64,000 nt of DNA from Endozoicomonas sp. G2_2 (GTDB lineage: Bacteria; Pseudomonadota; Gammaproteobacteria; Nevskiales; Salinisphaeraceae): positions 248,001-312,000 of the forward strand of contig NZ_JAGHQU010000003.1 of assembly GCF_017744135.1 (NCBI RefSeq), given 5' to 3'. The notes under the pieces were generated by a model, which did no database searches, was not told the DNA's origin, and was given only the letters and a program-made list of their open reading frames with translations. Below are positions 1 to 8,746 of the stretch, piece after piece. The translations under genes were made by a program, and so were the position numbers. Position 1 is the stretch's first letter. Each line of letters starts with the position of its first letter.

Positions 1-933
1 GTTGGCATACCACCGGGTCAGCGAACTGTAGCGCCCGGTTCGCGCGGCATAGGCATGGGCGGCGGCTTCGATCGCGCGCCAGTCGTTGCCGGTGGCGATC
101 GCCACGGCGTCGATGCCGTTCATGATGCCCTTGTTGTGCGTGGTCGCGCGGTACGGATCGCGCTCGGCGAACTCGTTGGCGAGGATGATGCCGTCGCGCA
201 CTTCGGCGCCGGAATAATCGCCGGCCGCCAGTTCCGCGACGGGGATCACCGCCTTCGAGCGCACCAGTGCGCGATCGGCCAAGTTCGACAGAATGCGCAG
301 GAATACCCGCCCGCCGCTGATCTTTTCCACCAGCGGGGCCGCGCCCTCACACATGGTGTTGACCAGATTTGCGCCCATGGCATCGCGCGTGTCGACCAGC
401 AGATGCACGACCAGCATGTCGCCATGGCCGGCCGTGGCGCCGTGGGTGTGGACCTCGATTTCGCGTGCACCGCCGCCGCGCGCGACCATGTTCGGGTGCA
501 GGCTGTTGGCGAGGTTGAGGATCTCTTCGCTGTGCTGCAGCAGCGCCTGGCGCGCATGGGCCGGATGCGGCACGTTCACCACCTGGATCTGGCCGATAAG
601 CAGCGGCCGCTCCGCGGTACTGGTGAACCCGCCCGTGCTGCGCACCAGCTTCGCCGCCGAACTGACCGCGGCAATGATCGACGGCTCCTCGACCACCATC
701 GGCACGAGATAGTCGCGATCGTTGACCTGAAAATTGAGGCCCAGTCCCATCGGCAGGCCGAATACGCTGATCACGTTCTCGATCAGCCGGTCGGCCTGGT
801 CGGCATCCAGCATGTGGGTGCCATCGATGAGCATGTCGTACTCGGCCTGGTCGATGACGTTGCGCTCGAGCAGCACACGCAGCCGGTTGGCCACGGAGAA
901 CTTGTAGAACGATGGAATCCGGGACTGGCTCAT
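1..933 (-). CDS. mvaA: HMG-CoA reductase, class II (C-terminus beyond the window)
   Basis: Reduces HMG-CoA to mevalonate, the committed step of the mevalonate isoprenoid route. The frame runs 311 codons from an ATG at 933 to the window edge without a stop, so the C-terminus is missing. It starts MSQSRIPSFYKFS. It carries EEPSIIAA with the catalytic Glu, the DTRDAMGANLVNTMCE segment and HNKGIMNGIDAVAIATGND with the catalytic Lys, all hallmarks of the class II (Pseudomonas mevalonii-like) enzyme. It lies 69 bp after the phosphomevalonate kinase gene and is probably the third gene of a mvaD-PMK-mvaA operon. Class II enzymes can work degradatively, but the neighbours argue for biosynthesis. Cofactor preference cannot be read here. 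Confidence 0.95.
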   Translation of the reverse strand, partial: MSQSRIPSFYKFSVANRLRVLLERNVIDQAEYDMLIDGTHMLDADQADRLIENVISVFGLPMGLGLNFQVNDRDYLVPMVVEEPSIIAAVSSAAKLVRSTGGFTSTAERPLLIGQIQVVNVPHPAHARQALLQHSEEILNLANSLHPNMVARGGGAREIEVHTHGATAGHGDMLVVHLLVDTRDAMGANLVNTMCEGAAPLVEKISGGRVFLRILSNLADRALVRSKAVIPVAELAAGDYSGAEVRDGIILANEFAERDPYRATTHNKGIMNGIDAVAIATGNDWRAIEAAAHAYAARTGRYSSLTRWYAN

Positions 934-1002
934 GGCGTGCTTTGGCGTGTCCTGCCCGTCGCCGGGCCGATTGCGGTCAATTTCGATGTGGGGTGCAACA
1001 TG

Positions 1003-2049
1003 CTATCGCACCTGCCGCGAATCCCCGATGTCGGCGCTGTCGATACGGACGCCGGCGGCGCCGAACATCAGGTCCACGATTTCTGCGCCGGCCTCGATGA
1101 GGGCGCGTCGTACTGCCTGTTCATTGGGGCCGCGGGCAACGAAAACCAGCCCTACATCGCCGCCGCCGGCGCCGGATGTCTTGAATACGCCGCCCGCGTC
1201 GGCGACGAGATCGGCGAGCGCATGATGCTGCGCGGAGACAATGCCGGCCTTCGCATGCGTATCGAGCGTACACAGCGCAGCAAAATAGGCGTCGGCAAGC
1301 GCCAGAAAATCGTTTGTGTCGGCCAGGCGCCGGGGCGCGGTTGCCGCAAGCTCGGCCAGGCGCCCGATATCGTCATTGTAGGCCCGGGGATGGGCTGAAG
1401 CGTAGGCGCGCACCCGGCCCACGAGGTCCGGTGTACTGGCGCCGGTGCCCGTCACAACCGCGAACGCGGCGAGATCGGCGGGCCAGGCAAGCGGGGTCGG
1501 CTCGGCGTCGCGCGTATAGCTGATCAAGCCGCCATATACCGCACTCGCCACATCGCCGCCGCTGCCGGCGCCGTCCTGCGCGTGCCGGTGGGCGCGAATG
1601 GCCGCCGTTGCAAGCGTGCGACGCGTGAGCGGCACACCGGCGTAATGCGCGAGTGCGGCATACAGCGCGGCGGCCACGGCAGCGCTCGACCCCAGTCCGA
1701 GCTTGTGGCCGTCGCGCGCGAAATCGGCGCTGTCGATGGTGATATGCACCGGCGTCGGCTCGATATCGGCGGTATTCAGGAAATCCTCGCGCACGGCATC
1801 GAACACGCCGAGCCTGGCTTCCACGTCACGCGCGAAAGCGGGGCGACGGCTTGCGTGCGGGCCGAGATCGAGCCTGTCGAGCCCGAGGTTCGGCGCGGTC
1901 AGCGACCAGCGCCCGCTGGGCGCGCGCGCCACGCGAACATGCACGCGCCGATCGACCGCGGTCAGCAGTGCGGGCGCGCCATCGAGCACGGCGTATTCGC
2001 CGATCAAGAACAGCTTGCCCGGCGCGCTGGCGTCTACGGCTTTCGGCAT
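1003..2049 (-). CDS. mvaK2: Phosphomevalonate kinase (GHMP family)
   Basis: A 348-residue GHMP kinase predicted to convert mevalonate-5-phosphate to the diphosphate in the cytoplasm. The N-terminus has APGKLFLIGEYAVLDG, the ATP loop is GLGSSAAVAAAL, and the C-terminal motif is KTSGAGGGDVG. The GGGD form of the last motif, and GKL-GEYAV rather than GKI-GEHAV, favour phosphomevalonate kinase over mevalonate kinase. The ATG at 2049 lies 4 bp beyond the mvaD stop, so translation is probably coupled. No mevalonate kinase gene is visible; it may lie left of the window. The family is certain and the exact substrate is probable. Confidence 0.85.
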   Translation of the reverse strand: MPKAVDASAPGKLFLIGEYAVLDGAPALLTAVDRRVHVRVARAPSGRWSLTAPNLGLDRLDLGPHASRRPAFARDVEARLGVFDAVREDFLNTADIEPTPVHITIDSADFARDGHKLGLGSSAAVAAALYAALAHYAGVPLTRRTLATAAIRAHRHAQDGAGSGGDVASAVYGGLISYTRDAEPTPLAWPADLAAFAVVTGTGASTPDLVGRVRAYASAHPRAYNDDIGRLAELAATAPRRLADTNDFLALADAYFAALCTLDTHAKAGIVSAQHHALADLVADAGGVFKTSGAGGGDVGLVFVARGPNEQAVRRALIEAGAEIVDLMFGAAGVRIDSADIGDSRQVR

Positions 2050-2053
2050 GCGT

Positions 2054-3040
2054 TCAGTCGAGGACGTAGGCGGCCGGGCCGAGCGCGCTGCGGCGCGTGT
2101 CGAGCACGCCGGGTACAGCCGCCAGTGCCTGTTCGACGGTCGCCGCGTGCTCCGGTTCGCAGATCGCCTTGACCTGCGGGCCGGCGTCGATCGTGAAGTA
2201 AACGGGAACGCCCTCGCTGCGTAGCGCGCGTACCGCCTGCATGGCCGCGACGGTGGCCGGGTTCCAGTAGAGCAGGCCGGGGCGGGTCGACAGCATGAGG
2301 CCATGCAGCTTCAGGCAGCTCATCTCGGCCAGCGCGCCTAGCGCCTCGAAATCGCGTCCGCCGATCGCCTCGCGCATGGCCGCGAGGTCGTCCTCGGCAT
2401 GCAATACCCAGGCATCGTAGTAATCCGATCGTTCGGCGAGCCCGCTCATGCCGACCGACGAATTCACGGTCTTGGGGGCGCGCTCGGTGATGGCCACGAT
2501 CACTTCGAGTGGCCAGTCGGCGCTGTTCGCGATCGGTTCGGCGAATGCGTCCTGGCCGTCGTCGCGCGTGCCGCGATGCATTTCCACCAGCCCGCCGAAG
2601 ATCGAACGTGCCGCGGAACCGGAGCCCTGGCGGGCGAGAATCGACAACGCACGCGGGTTTGCCTCGAGCCCGGCCGCGCGGCTGGCGGCAAGCGCCAGCG
2701 CCGCGAAACCCGACGCCGACGACGCTAGTCCCGCGCCGGTCGGAAAGTTGTTCCAGGATTCGACCCGCGCGCGATAATCGATGCCCGCCCGAGCGCGCAC
2801 CCGGTCGAGAAACGCCGTGAATGGCGCCGGATCGACCTTGCGGCCGCCGATATCCACGCTGTCGTGTTCGGCGCCGGGAAAGAAGCTGACCCGCGTGTCG
2901 GTGTACAGCGCGTCCAGGGTCATCGAAATCGAGCCCACGGCCGGCAGCTTCAGCCGGTCGTCGCGTTTGCCCCAGTATTTGATTAGGGCGATGTTGCTGT
3001 GGGCGCGGGCAGTGCAGCTATGGGTCGAGCGGGCGCTCAT
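2054..3040 (-). CDS. mvaD: Diphosphomevalonate decarboxylase
   Basis: ATP-dependent decarboxylation of mevalonate diphosphate to isopentenyl diphosphate. The 328-residue product matches the usual length. Motifs are AHSNIALIKYWGKRD near the N-terminus, NNFPTGAGLASSASGFAALA (the ATP-binding and substrate region) and GSGSAARSIFGG. The ATG at 3040 was chosen because homology starts just after it; an upstream in-frame ATG at 3133 would add an unrelated Arg-rich leader. First gene of the minus-strand mevalonate operon, divergent from HMG-CoA synthase. Confidence 0.94.
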   Translation of the reverse strand: MSARSTHSCTARAHSNIALIKYWGKRDDRLKLPAVGSISMTLDALYTDTRVSFFPGAEHDSVDIGGRKVDPAPFTAFLDRVRARAGIDYRARVESWNNFPTGAGLASSASGFAALALAASRAAGLEANPRALSILARQGSGSAARSIFGGLVEMHRGTRDDGQDAFAEPIANSADWPLEVIVAITERAPKTVNSSVGMSGLAERSDYYDAWVLHAEDDLAAMREAIGGRDFEALGALAEMSCLKLHGLMLSTRPGLLYWNPATVAAMQAVRALRSEGVPVYFTIDAGPQVKAICEPEHAATVEQALAAVPGVLDTRRSALGPAAYVLD

Positions 3041-3203
3041 GCCGTGGATGTGGCAACGGTTTGAAACGAGGCGCAAGGATACGCGATAGCGCGCGCGTCG
3101 CCCATTTGCGGGCTGCGATGCAGGGTGCAGCATTTGCTAGCATACGAGCGAATAGATTTCCGTCTGCCGCGATCGGCAGCGCCGCGATTCAACGAGAAAG
3201 CCG
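3041..3203. promoter_or_regulatory. Divergent intergenic region, mvaD / mvaS
   Basis: The 163 bp between two divergently transcribed halves of the mevalonate locus should hold both promoters. It has no good reading frame. I could not assign convincing -35/-10 pairs by eye. Confidence 0.5.
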
Positions 3204-4673
3204 ATGCCTGGAATCAGTGGACTGGCACTCTATCTGCCGCCATACCGTGTGCAGCTTGCCGACTGGTGTGAATGGAACGACCAGCCCTGGGACAAGATCC
3301 GCAATGTCGTCGGGCGCAGTTTCCGCATGCGCGGCCCGGAGCAGAGCGTGTACACGCTCGGCGCGAACGCAGCCTGGCGGCTGATACAGGCCTACGATAT
3401 CGACCCGCGCGAGGTGGGTTACCTGGCGCTCGGCACCGAGTCGAGCAGCGACAATTCCGCGGGCGCGGTGATCGTGAAAGGCATGCTCGACGACGCGCTG
3501 GCCGCGCACGACATGCCGGCGATGTCGCGCGAATGCGAGGTGCCGGAGTTCAAGCATGCCTGCCTGGGCGGCGTGTATGCCATGAAGGCGGCGCTGCGCT
3601 ATCTCGCCACGGACGGGGCGGGGCGCAAGGCGATCGTTGTGTGTTCGGATATCGCCGAGTACGAACGCGGCAGCAGTGGCGAACCCACCCAGGGCGCCGG
3701 CGCGGTCGCGATCCTGCTGGAAGCCGAACCGCAATTGCTGCACGTCGATCTGTCGCGCGCGGGTAGCGCCTCGGATTACCGCATGGTCGATTTTCGCAAG
3801 CCGTTCGCGCGTTTTCGCGATCAGTCTCCGCGCACGGACGGGCAGATGCAGGATCTGCCGGTGTTCAACGGCCGCTATTCCACCAGCTGCTATGTCGACG
3901 CCACCCGGCATGCCATGAACGCAATGCTTGCCCGCCAGCCGGATCGAAACCCGGATTATTTTCATGCGGTGGACGCGGTATTCATGCATCGGCCCTATCA
4001 CCGCATGCCGGCCGCCGGCTGGGCCATGGCCTGGCTGTTCGCGCTGGCCGACGGCGACGATGCCGCGCGTGCCGAGCTGCGTGAATACTGCACGGCCGCG
4101 GATATCGACCCCGAAGCTTTGTTCGCCGAGATCGCCGGCGCGGCGCCGGACATGCGTCGGCGCGTGCGCGAAGGCGCCAGCGGCGACGATGCCTTTCCGC
4201 TGGCGAGCCTGCTCCTTCGCCACCTGCGGCGCACGGACGTCTGGGATCGCGTGGTCGCCGGCAAGCTGTCGCTCGGCAGTGAGATGATGCGCGATCTGGG
4301 CAATCTCTACACCGCGGCACTACCGGCCTGGCTTGCCGCGGGGTTCGTCCAGGCCGCCGAGGACGGCCTCGACCTGGCCGGCCAGCGCTGGCTTGCGCTG
4401 GGCTACGGCAGCGGCGATGCCGCCGAGGCGCTGCCCATGCGGGTGGCGAGCGACTGGCGTGCCGCAGCGATGCGGATCAACTTTCATGAGGCGCTCGGCA
4501 CGCCGAAGGATCTCGATCACGATCAGTACGCCGCGCTCCACGATGGTCGCCCGGCGGCGTTGCAGCCGGTGCCGGCGCACGACGAGTTCGTCGTCGACCA
4601 TATCGGCGAGATCGACCGCCCGGATTTTCGCGACACCGGCATCGAGTATTACCGCTACGTCGCCGCGTCCTGA
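3204..4673 (+). CDS. mvaS: HMG-CoA synthase family protein
   Basis: Condenses acetyl-CoA with acetoacetyl-CoA to HMG-CoA, feeding the adjacent reductase. It is a thiolase-fold protein. The expected catalytic triad is visible: Glu in GTESSSDNS, Cys in FKHACLGG and His in FMHRPYHRMP. At 489 residues it is longer than the ~390-residue Gram-positive enzymes. Starts at ATG 3204 with a weak purine-rich ribosome site. Divergent from mvaD-PMK-mvaA, so the window holds four of the pathway enzymes. A related HMG-CoA-synthase-like enzyme of another pathway is possible but unlikely given the context. Confidence 0.88.
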   Translation: MPGISGLALYLPPYRVQLADWCEWNDQPWDKIRNVVGRSFRMRGPEQSVYTLGANAAWRLIQAYDIDPREVGYLALGTESSSDNSAGAVIVKGMLDDALAAHDMPAMSRECEVPEFKHACLGGVYAMKAALRYLATDGAGRKAIVVCSDIAEYERGSSGEPTQGAGAVAILLEAEPQLLHVDLSRAGSASDYRMVDFRKPFARFRDQSPRTDGQMQDLPVFNGRYSTSCYVDATRHAMNAMLARQPDRNPDYFHAVDAVFMHRPYHRMPAAGWAMAWLFALADGDDAARAELREYCTAADIDPEALFAEIAGAAPDMRRRVREGASGDDAFPLASLLLRHLRRTDVWDRVVAGKLSLGSEMMRDLGNLYTAALPAWLAAGFVQAAEDGLDLAGQRWLALGYGSGDAAEALPMRVASDWRAAAMRINFHEALGTPKDLDHDQYAALHDGRPAALQPVPAHDEFVVDHIGEIDRPDFRDTGIEYYRYVAAS

Positions 4674-4678
4674 GATCG

Positions 4679-4717
4679 CGCCATCGCGGGCCGGTTTGAA
4701 ACCGACCCGCGATGGCG
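4679..4717. terminator. Hairpin between convergent mvaS and aldo/keto reductase
   Basis: The inverted repeat CGCCATCGCGGG / CCCGCGATGGCG encloses a second inverted repeat CCGGTTT-GAAACCG. It sits just after the mvaS stop and before the stop of the opposing gene. There is no T-run. It is probably a bidirectional terminator or RNA-stabilising hairpin. Confidence 0.55.
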
Positions 4718-4734
4718 TCCGCCGGCGGGCCTGT

Positions 4735-5775
4735 CTAGGGGCAGGGGTTCGGATTGTCGGCGTGGATTGCCTCGATCGATTCGATCAGCTCGTCTGAGAG
4801 CTCCACGTCGGCGCTGGCGATATTGGTTTCCAGCTGTTCCATCGTGGTCGCGCCGATGATGTTGGACGTCAGGAAGCTGCGGCTGTTCACATACGCCAGC
4901 GCCATCTGCGCCGGATCGATGCCGTGTTTCTGCGCGAGCGCAACATAGTCGGCCGTCGCCTGGGTGCCGCGCGCATTGGTATAGCGCGAGAAGCGCTCCC
5001 AGCGCGTCAGGCGGGCGCCCTCCGGCGCCGCGCCGTTCAGATACTTGCCGGTGAGCATGCCGAACGCCAGAGGCGAATAGGCCAGCAGTCTGACGTCCTC
5101 GCGCTCGGCGCATTCTGCCAGGCCGGCTTCGAAGGTGCGGTTGAGCAACGAATAGGGGTTCTGAATCGAGACCACGCGCGGCAGGTTCTCGGTTTCGGCC
5201 GCGCGCACGTAGCGCATCAGACCCCACGGCGTTTCATTGGAAATGCCCACACAGCGAACCTTGCCCTCGTCGACGAGGCGGCCGAGCTCGCCGAGGGTCT
5301 CCTCGATCGGCACGGCGTCGTCCTCTTCGTTATGGACGTAGCCGCGCTTGCCGAAGGTGTTGGTCGAGCGATCCGGCCAGTGCACCTGGTAGAGGTCGAG
5401 ATATTCCGTGTGCAGGCGTTCGAGGCTGGCTTCGATCGCGCTGCGGATCTGGCGCGGTGTGAGGCGCGTCTCGAAGCCGTCGCGCAGGTAGTCCATCTTC
5501 GAGCGGCCGGTGACCTTGCTGGCCAGCACCACGTCGTCGCGTCGTCCCGATGCCGCCAGCCAGGAGCCGATGTATTCCTCGGTGCGGCCCTGGGTGTCGG
5601 CCTTGGGCGGCACGGGATACATCTCGGCGGCATCGATGAAGTTCACGCCCTGGTCGAGCGCGTAGTCGATCTGGCGGTGGGCCTCGTCCTCGGTGCTCTG
5701 CTCGCCGAAGGTCATGGTGCCGAGACAGATCCGGCTGACGTCGATATCGCTGCGGCCGAGTTTGCGGTATTGCAT
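4735..5775 (-). CDS. Aldo/keto reductase (Tas-like)
   Basis: A 346-residue NADP(H)-dependent aldo/keto reductase of the Tas/YajO group. The tetrad residues are visible: Asp and Tyr in DAAEMYP, Lys in LASKV and His in YQVHW. The sequence opens MQYRKLGRSDIDVSRICLGTMTFG, typical of the group, and has the long loop after DAAEMYPVPP seen in Tas. The physiological substrate cannot be inferred. It converges with mvaS; the phosphoribulokinase gene lies 43 bp upstream on the same strand, so co-transcription is possible. Confidence 0.88.
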   Translation of the reverse strand: MQYRKLGRSDIDVSRICLGTMTFGEQSTEDEAHRQIDYALDQGVNFIDAAEMYPVPPKADTQGRTEEYIGSWLAASGRRDDVVLASKVTGRSKMDYLRDGFETRLTPRQIRSAIEASLERLHTEYLDLYQVHWPDRSTNTFGKRGYVHNEEDDAVPIEETLGELGRLVDEGKVRCVGISNETPWGLMRYVRAAETENLPRVVSIQNPYSLLNRTFEAGLAECAEREDVRLLAYSPLAFGMLTGKYLNGAAPEGARLTRWERFSRYTNARGTQATADYVALAQKHGIDPAQMALAYVNSRSFLTSNIIGATTMEQLETNIASADVELSDELIESIEAIHADNPNPCP

Positions 5776-5818
5776 TGCAGTCTTTCCTGAGCGTTGGTCG
5801 AAGGGCGGCGCGGGGCGT

Positions 5819-6703
5819 CTAGCGCGACAGCGCGGCTTCGCGCTGTTCCAGCAGCCGCCGGATGATGGGGCCGATGATGATCTCGATCGCCATGCGCATC
5901 TTCGTGCCGGGCACCACCACGGTGTTGGGCCGCGACATGAATGACCCGTGGATCATGGTCAGCAAGTACGGAAAATCAACCGCCCAGCGGTTCGGATCGC
6001 GAAAGCGGATCACCACCATGGATTCGTCGGCGTTGGGTACGTCGCGCGCCACGAACGGGTTGGACGTATCCACCAGCGGCACGCGCTGGAAGTTCACGTC
6101 CGTACGCGAGAATTGCGGCGTGATATAGCGCACATAGTCCGGCATCCGCCGCAGGATCACCTTGGCGACGTCTTCGGGGGCATAGCCGCGCACGTCGATA
6201 TCGCGCCGGATCTTCTGGATCCATTCCAGGTTGATGGTCGGTACCACGCCGACCATGAGATCCACATGCTGCGCCACGTCGATCTGGTCGGTGACCACGC
6301 CGCCGTGCAGGCCCTCGTAGAGCAGCAGTTCGGTGTCGGACTCGATCGGTGCCCAGTCGGTGAAGGTGCCGGGCTCGCGGTCGAACTCGGCGGCTTCGAT
6401 CTCGTCGTGCAGGTAGCGCCGGGTTTCGCCGGTGCCACTGACGCTGTATTCCGCAAACAACGCCTCCAGCCGGTCGAGTACGTTGGCGCCCGGGCCGAAA
6501 TGGCTGAAGTTCTCGCCGCGAATCGTGGCGCGCCGCACGGCCTTGGCCATCTCCGGGCGGCTGTAGGCATGAAAGGCGTCGCCGTCGATGAAGGCCGCTT
6601 TCACGTGCAGCCGATGAAATATGTGTTCGAAGGCCGTACGCGCGGTTGAAGTGCCGGCCCCGGACGAACCGGTCACCGCCACGATGGGATGAATCACGGA
6701 CAT
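5819..6703 (-). CDS. prkB: Phosphoribulokinase / PrkB family kinase
   Basis: A 294-residue protein of the class I phosphoribulokinase family, which phosphorylates ribulose-5-phosphate in autotrophs. The P-loop GSSGAGTST is near the N-terminus. Other family motifs are FSHFGPGAN, YEGLHGGVV, NLEWIQKI, ITPQFSRTDVNFQRVP and VVDTSNPF-like sequence. The ATG at 6703 was chosen because homology begins with MSVIHPIVAVTG; the 71-codon upstream extension is unrelated. No RuBisCO or other Calvin-cycle gene is present. The sequence also resembles E. coli PrkB, a family member of unclear role in heterotrophs, so autotrophy should not be assumed. Divergent from dctP. Confidence 0.9.
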   Translation of the reverse strand: MSVIHPIVAVTGSSGAGTSTARTAFEHIFHRLHVKAAFIDGDAFHAYSRPEMAKAVRRATIRGENFSHFGPGANVLDRLEALFAEYSVSGTGETRRYLHDEIEAAEFDREPGTFTDWAPIESDTELLLYEGLHGGVVTDQIDVAQHVDLMVGVVPTINLEWIQKIRRDIDVRGYAPEDVAKVILRRMPDYVRYITPQFSRTDVNFQRVPLVDTSNPFVARDVPNADESMVVIRFRDPNRWAVDFPYLLTMIHGSFMSRPNTVVVPGTKMRMAIEIIIGPIIRRLLEQREAALSR

Positions 6704-6933
6704 GATGACGACAACTCTGAAGACAGGCGGGCCGCGGCGCAAATCATGGTTCGGCCAGGCCGAGAGCCTGGCTGGCGTGACCGGCCGACGACGGGAAAGG
6801 CCCGAAGATACCACCGACAAGCCGCTTCGCGGCAGTCCGGGATCGGCTGCATGCACCGATGGTTGGCTTGACAGCCACGGCCGGATGCCATGTAGTGAAT
6901 TCGAGTAATCATCCATCAGAACTAGGGGGAATC

Positions 6934-8142
6934 ATGCGCCTGATGAAGGCTTTTTCTACTTACTGTGCCGTCGGGCTGACCGCGCTGGCGCTCACGGCCT
7001 GCGGACAGTCGTCGTCCGACAGCGAATCGTCGGACGATAGCGCCGACGCGTCCGAGAGCTCGCAGACATGGCAGTTCGGTCTTGAGGAAATTGAAGGCAG
7101 TGTTCAGCACCAGTACGCTGTCGAATTCAAGGAGATGATCGAGGAGAAGAGTGGCGGCGACGTGACCGTCGAGCTGCTGCCCTACGGCAAGTGGGGTTCG
7201 AGCTATTCGGCGCTCTACGACGCGATTCAGGGTGGTTCCATCCAGATCGGTTTCGGTTCCGGCGCGCTGGGCGGCACGGTGCCGGAGTCTCAGCTGCTAT
7301 CGCTTAACTTCGTGACGCCCGAGGACGAGCGCCAGGCCGCCGAAGTACTGAACTCGGATGCCTTCCTCAAGAGCGATGCATGGCAGACCTCCTTCAAGGA
7401 GCGTGGTCTGGTGCCGTTGGCCGAGCTCACTGAGGGCTATCAGGTCTGGACCGCCAACAAGGAAATTCACACGCCCGCCGATATCAAGAATCTCGGCATT
7501 CGCGTGATGGACAACAGCCTGCTGCGTTCCACTTATCGCGCGTACGGCGCGTCGCCGATCACCATTGCCTACGGCGAGCTCTACAGCGCGCTTCAGCAGG
7601 GCCAGGCCGATGGCAACATCCAGCCGGTGTTCGCGCATGAGGAAATGGGCTTCTACGAAGTTCAGGACTACATGATTTTCGCCAAGCAGTCGCAGTTCGT
7701 GGCAACGCTGATGGGCAACCTCGATTGGTGGGAAGGCCTGTCGGACGAGCAGCGCACGATGGTCAATGACGTGACCAAGACGCTGGTCGATCGCGGCTAT
7801 GAGATCCAGAAGAAGTTCAACGACGAACGTCTGGAAACCATCAAGGAAGACGATATCCAGATCATCGAGCTGTCCGACGAGGAGCGCAAGCGGTTCCGCG
7901 AGATGTCCATGCCGGTACGCGACGTGTTCGTCGAAGAAGTCGGCGACCGTGGCAAGGCCGCCCTCGACACGCTGCTTGCCGAAACCGAGAAGGTCAGCGG
8001 TAACAGCAGTAACGACAGCAGCGCCAGCAGCCAAAGCGATGCGAGCGGCGACGACGCCAGTGCAGACGCTGAAAGTGGTAGCGGCGGTGAAAACGCGATG
8101 GAAGACGAAGAAAGCATGGAAAGCGCTGAAAGCGCCAACTGA
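6934..8142 (+). CDS. dctP: TRAP transporter substrate-binding lipoprotein, DctP family
   Basis: Extracytoplasmic solute receptor of a TRAP secondary transporter. The N-terminus has a lipoprotein signal with lipobox LTAC, so it is probably membrane-tethered. The DctP fold follows, with QIGFGSGALGG and the long central helix region. The ATG at 6934 follows a purine-rich AGGGGGA. The last ~50 residues are a low-complexity tail of Ser, Asp, Glu, Gly and Ala with almost no hydrophobics, unusual for this family; a short Ser/Asp-rich linker also follows the lipobox. The matching permeases are on the opposite strand and converge on this gene. The substrate is unknown. Confidence 0.9.
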   Translation: MRLMKAFSTYCAVGLTALALTACGQSSSDSESSDDSADASESSQTWQFGLEEIEGSVQHQYAVEFKEMIEEKSGGDVTVELLPYGKWGSSYSALYDAIQGGSIQIGFGSGALGGTVPESQLLSLNFVTPEDERQAAEVLNSDAFLKSDAWQTSFKERGLVPLAELTEGYQVWTANKEIHTPADIKNLGIRVMDNSLLRSTYRAYGASPITIAYGELYSALQQGQADGNIQPVFAHEEMGFYEVQDYMIFAKQSQFVATLMGNLDWWEGLSDEQRTMVNDVTKTLVDRGYEIQKKFNDERLETIKEDDIQIIELSDEERKRFREMSMPVRDVFVEEVGDRGKAALDTLLAETEKVSGNSSNDSSASSQSDASGDDASADAESGSGGENAMEDEESMESAESAN

Positions 8143-8206
8143 TGCGTTTCGACGCGACATGATTGTCGCCGCGCGGGCTATCACGCCTGCGTGAGTCACG
8201 CGCAAG

Positions 8207-8254
8207 ACCCGGCCGGGTGCGGTGGTAAGACCACTGGCCCGGCCGGGTTTTTTT
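8207..8254 (+). terminator. Rho-independent terminator of dctP
   Basis: Inverted repeat CCCGGCCGGG ... CCCGGCCGGG with an inner GTGGT/ACCAC stem, followed by seven T residues. It lies 64 bp after the dctP stop. Confidence 0.9.
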
Positions 8255-8693
8255 ATGCGCGTCATGTGCGCGTTCAAGCCGCACGACGGCGGTTCGTCCA
8301 GGCGCGCTGTCTGGCCTTCGGCGGCAAGGGTTAGTAGGGCCTTCGCGAATAGCGCCATGGCGCACGGGCGTGGCGGCTTCGGGTCACAGCATCAGCCCGC
8401 GCAGCCCGGGTCGGCTGATCGTAGGTAACGTATGCACCCGGCTGCGACATGTCAGCCCGGCAGAACGGCCGCAGCTGTGTCGGCGTCAGTCGATCGCGGC
8501 TCGAGGCGTCATGCGTTTGCCTACCGCCTTGAATCCGCATGGGTGCGCCGTAGCCGGCCCAGGTCGCCAACGACGTAAGGCGAGAGCGGTAAGCCGCGCT
8601 TGCATGTCGGCAACGGCTTGGAGCGGTTCGCAGGCCGTCGGATCGGTCGTGGTTGGCGGATATGGGGCAGGCATGCAGGCAAAACGCCGTGCA
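8255..8693. other. Gene-free spacer between convergent dctP and dctM
   Basis: About 440 bp between two terminators. The short frames on both strands have no recognisable motifs and no ribosome sites, and I see no tRNA or structured RNA. Treated as non-coding. Confidence 0.5.
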
Positions 8694-8729
8694 TAAAAAA
8701 AGCGCCGACCGCGAACACGGTCGGCGCCA
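8694..8729 (-). terminator. Rho-independent terminator of the dctQM operon
   Basis: Read on the minus strand: GGCGCCGACCGTG / CGCGGTCGGCGC-type stem followed by seven T residues. It lies just past the dctM stop. Confidence 0.88.
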
Positions 8730-8746
8730 GATACCAGCGTGTTTTT

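Noticed and set aside
55-1398. Long plus-strand frame over the mevalonate genes
   Set aside because: Antisense to clear HMG-CoA reductase and phosphomevalonate kinase coding sequence; high-GC shadow with no motifs.
3189-4223. Long minus-strand frame over HMG-CoA synthase
   Set aside because: Antisense shadow; the plus-strand product has the catalytic triad and continuous homology-like features.
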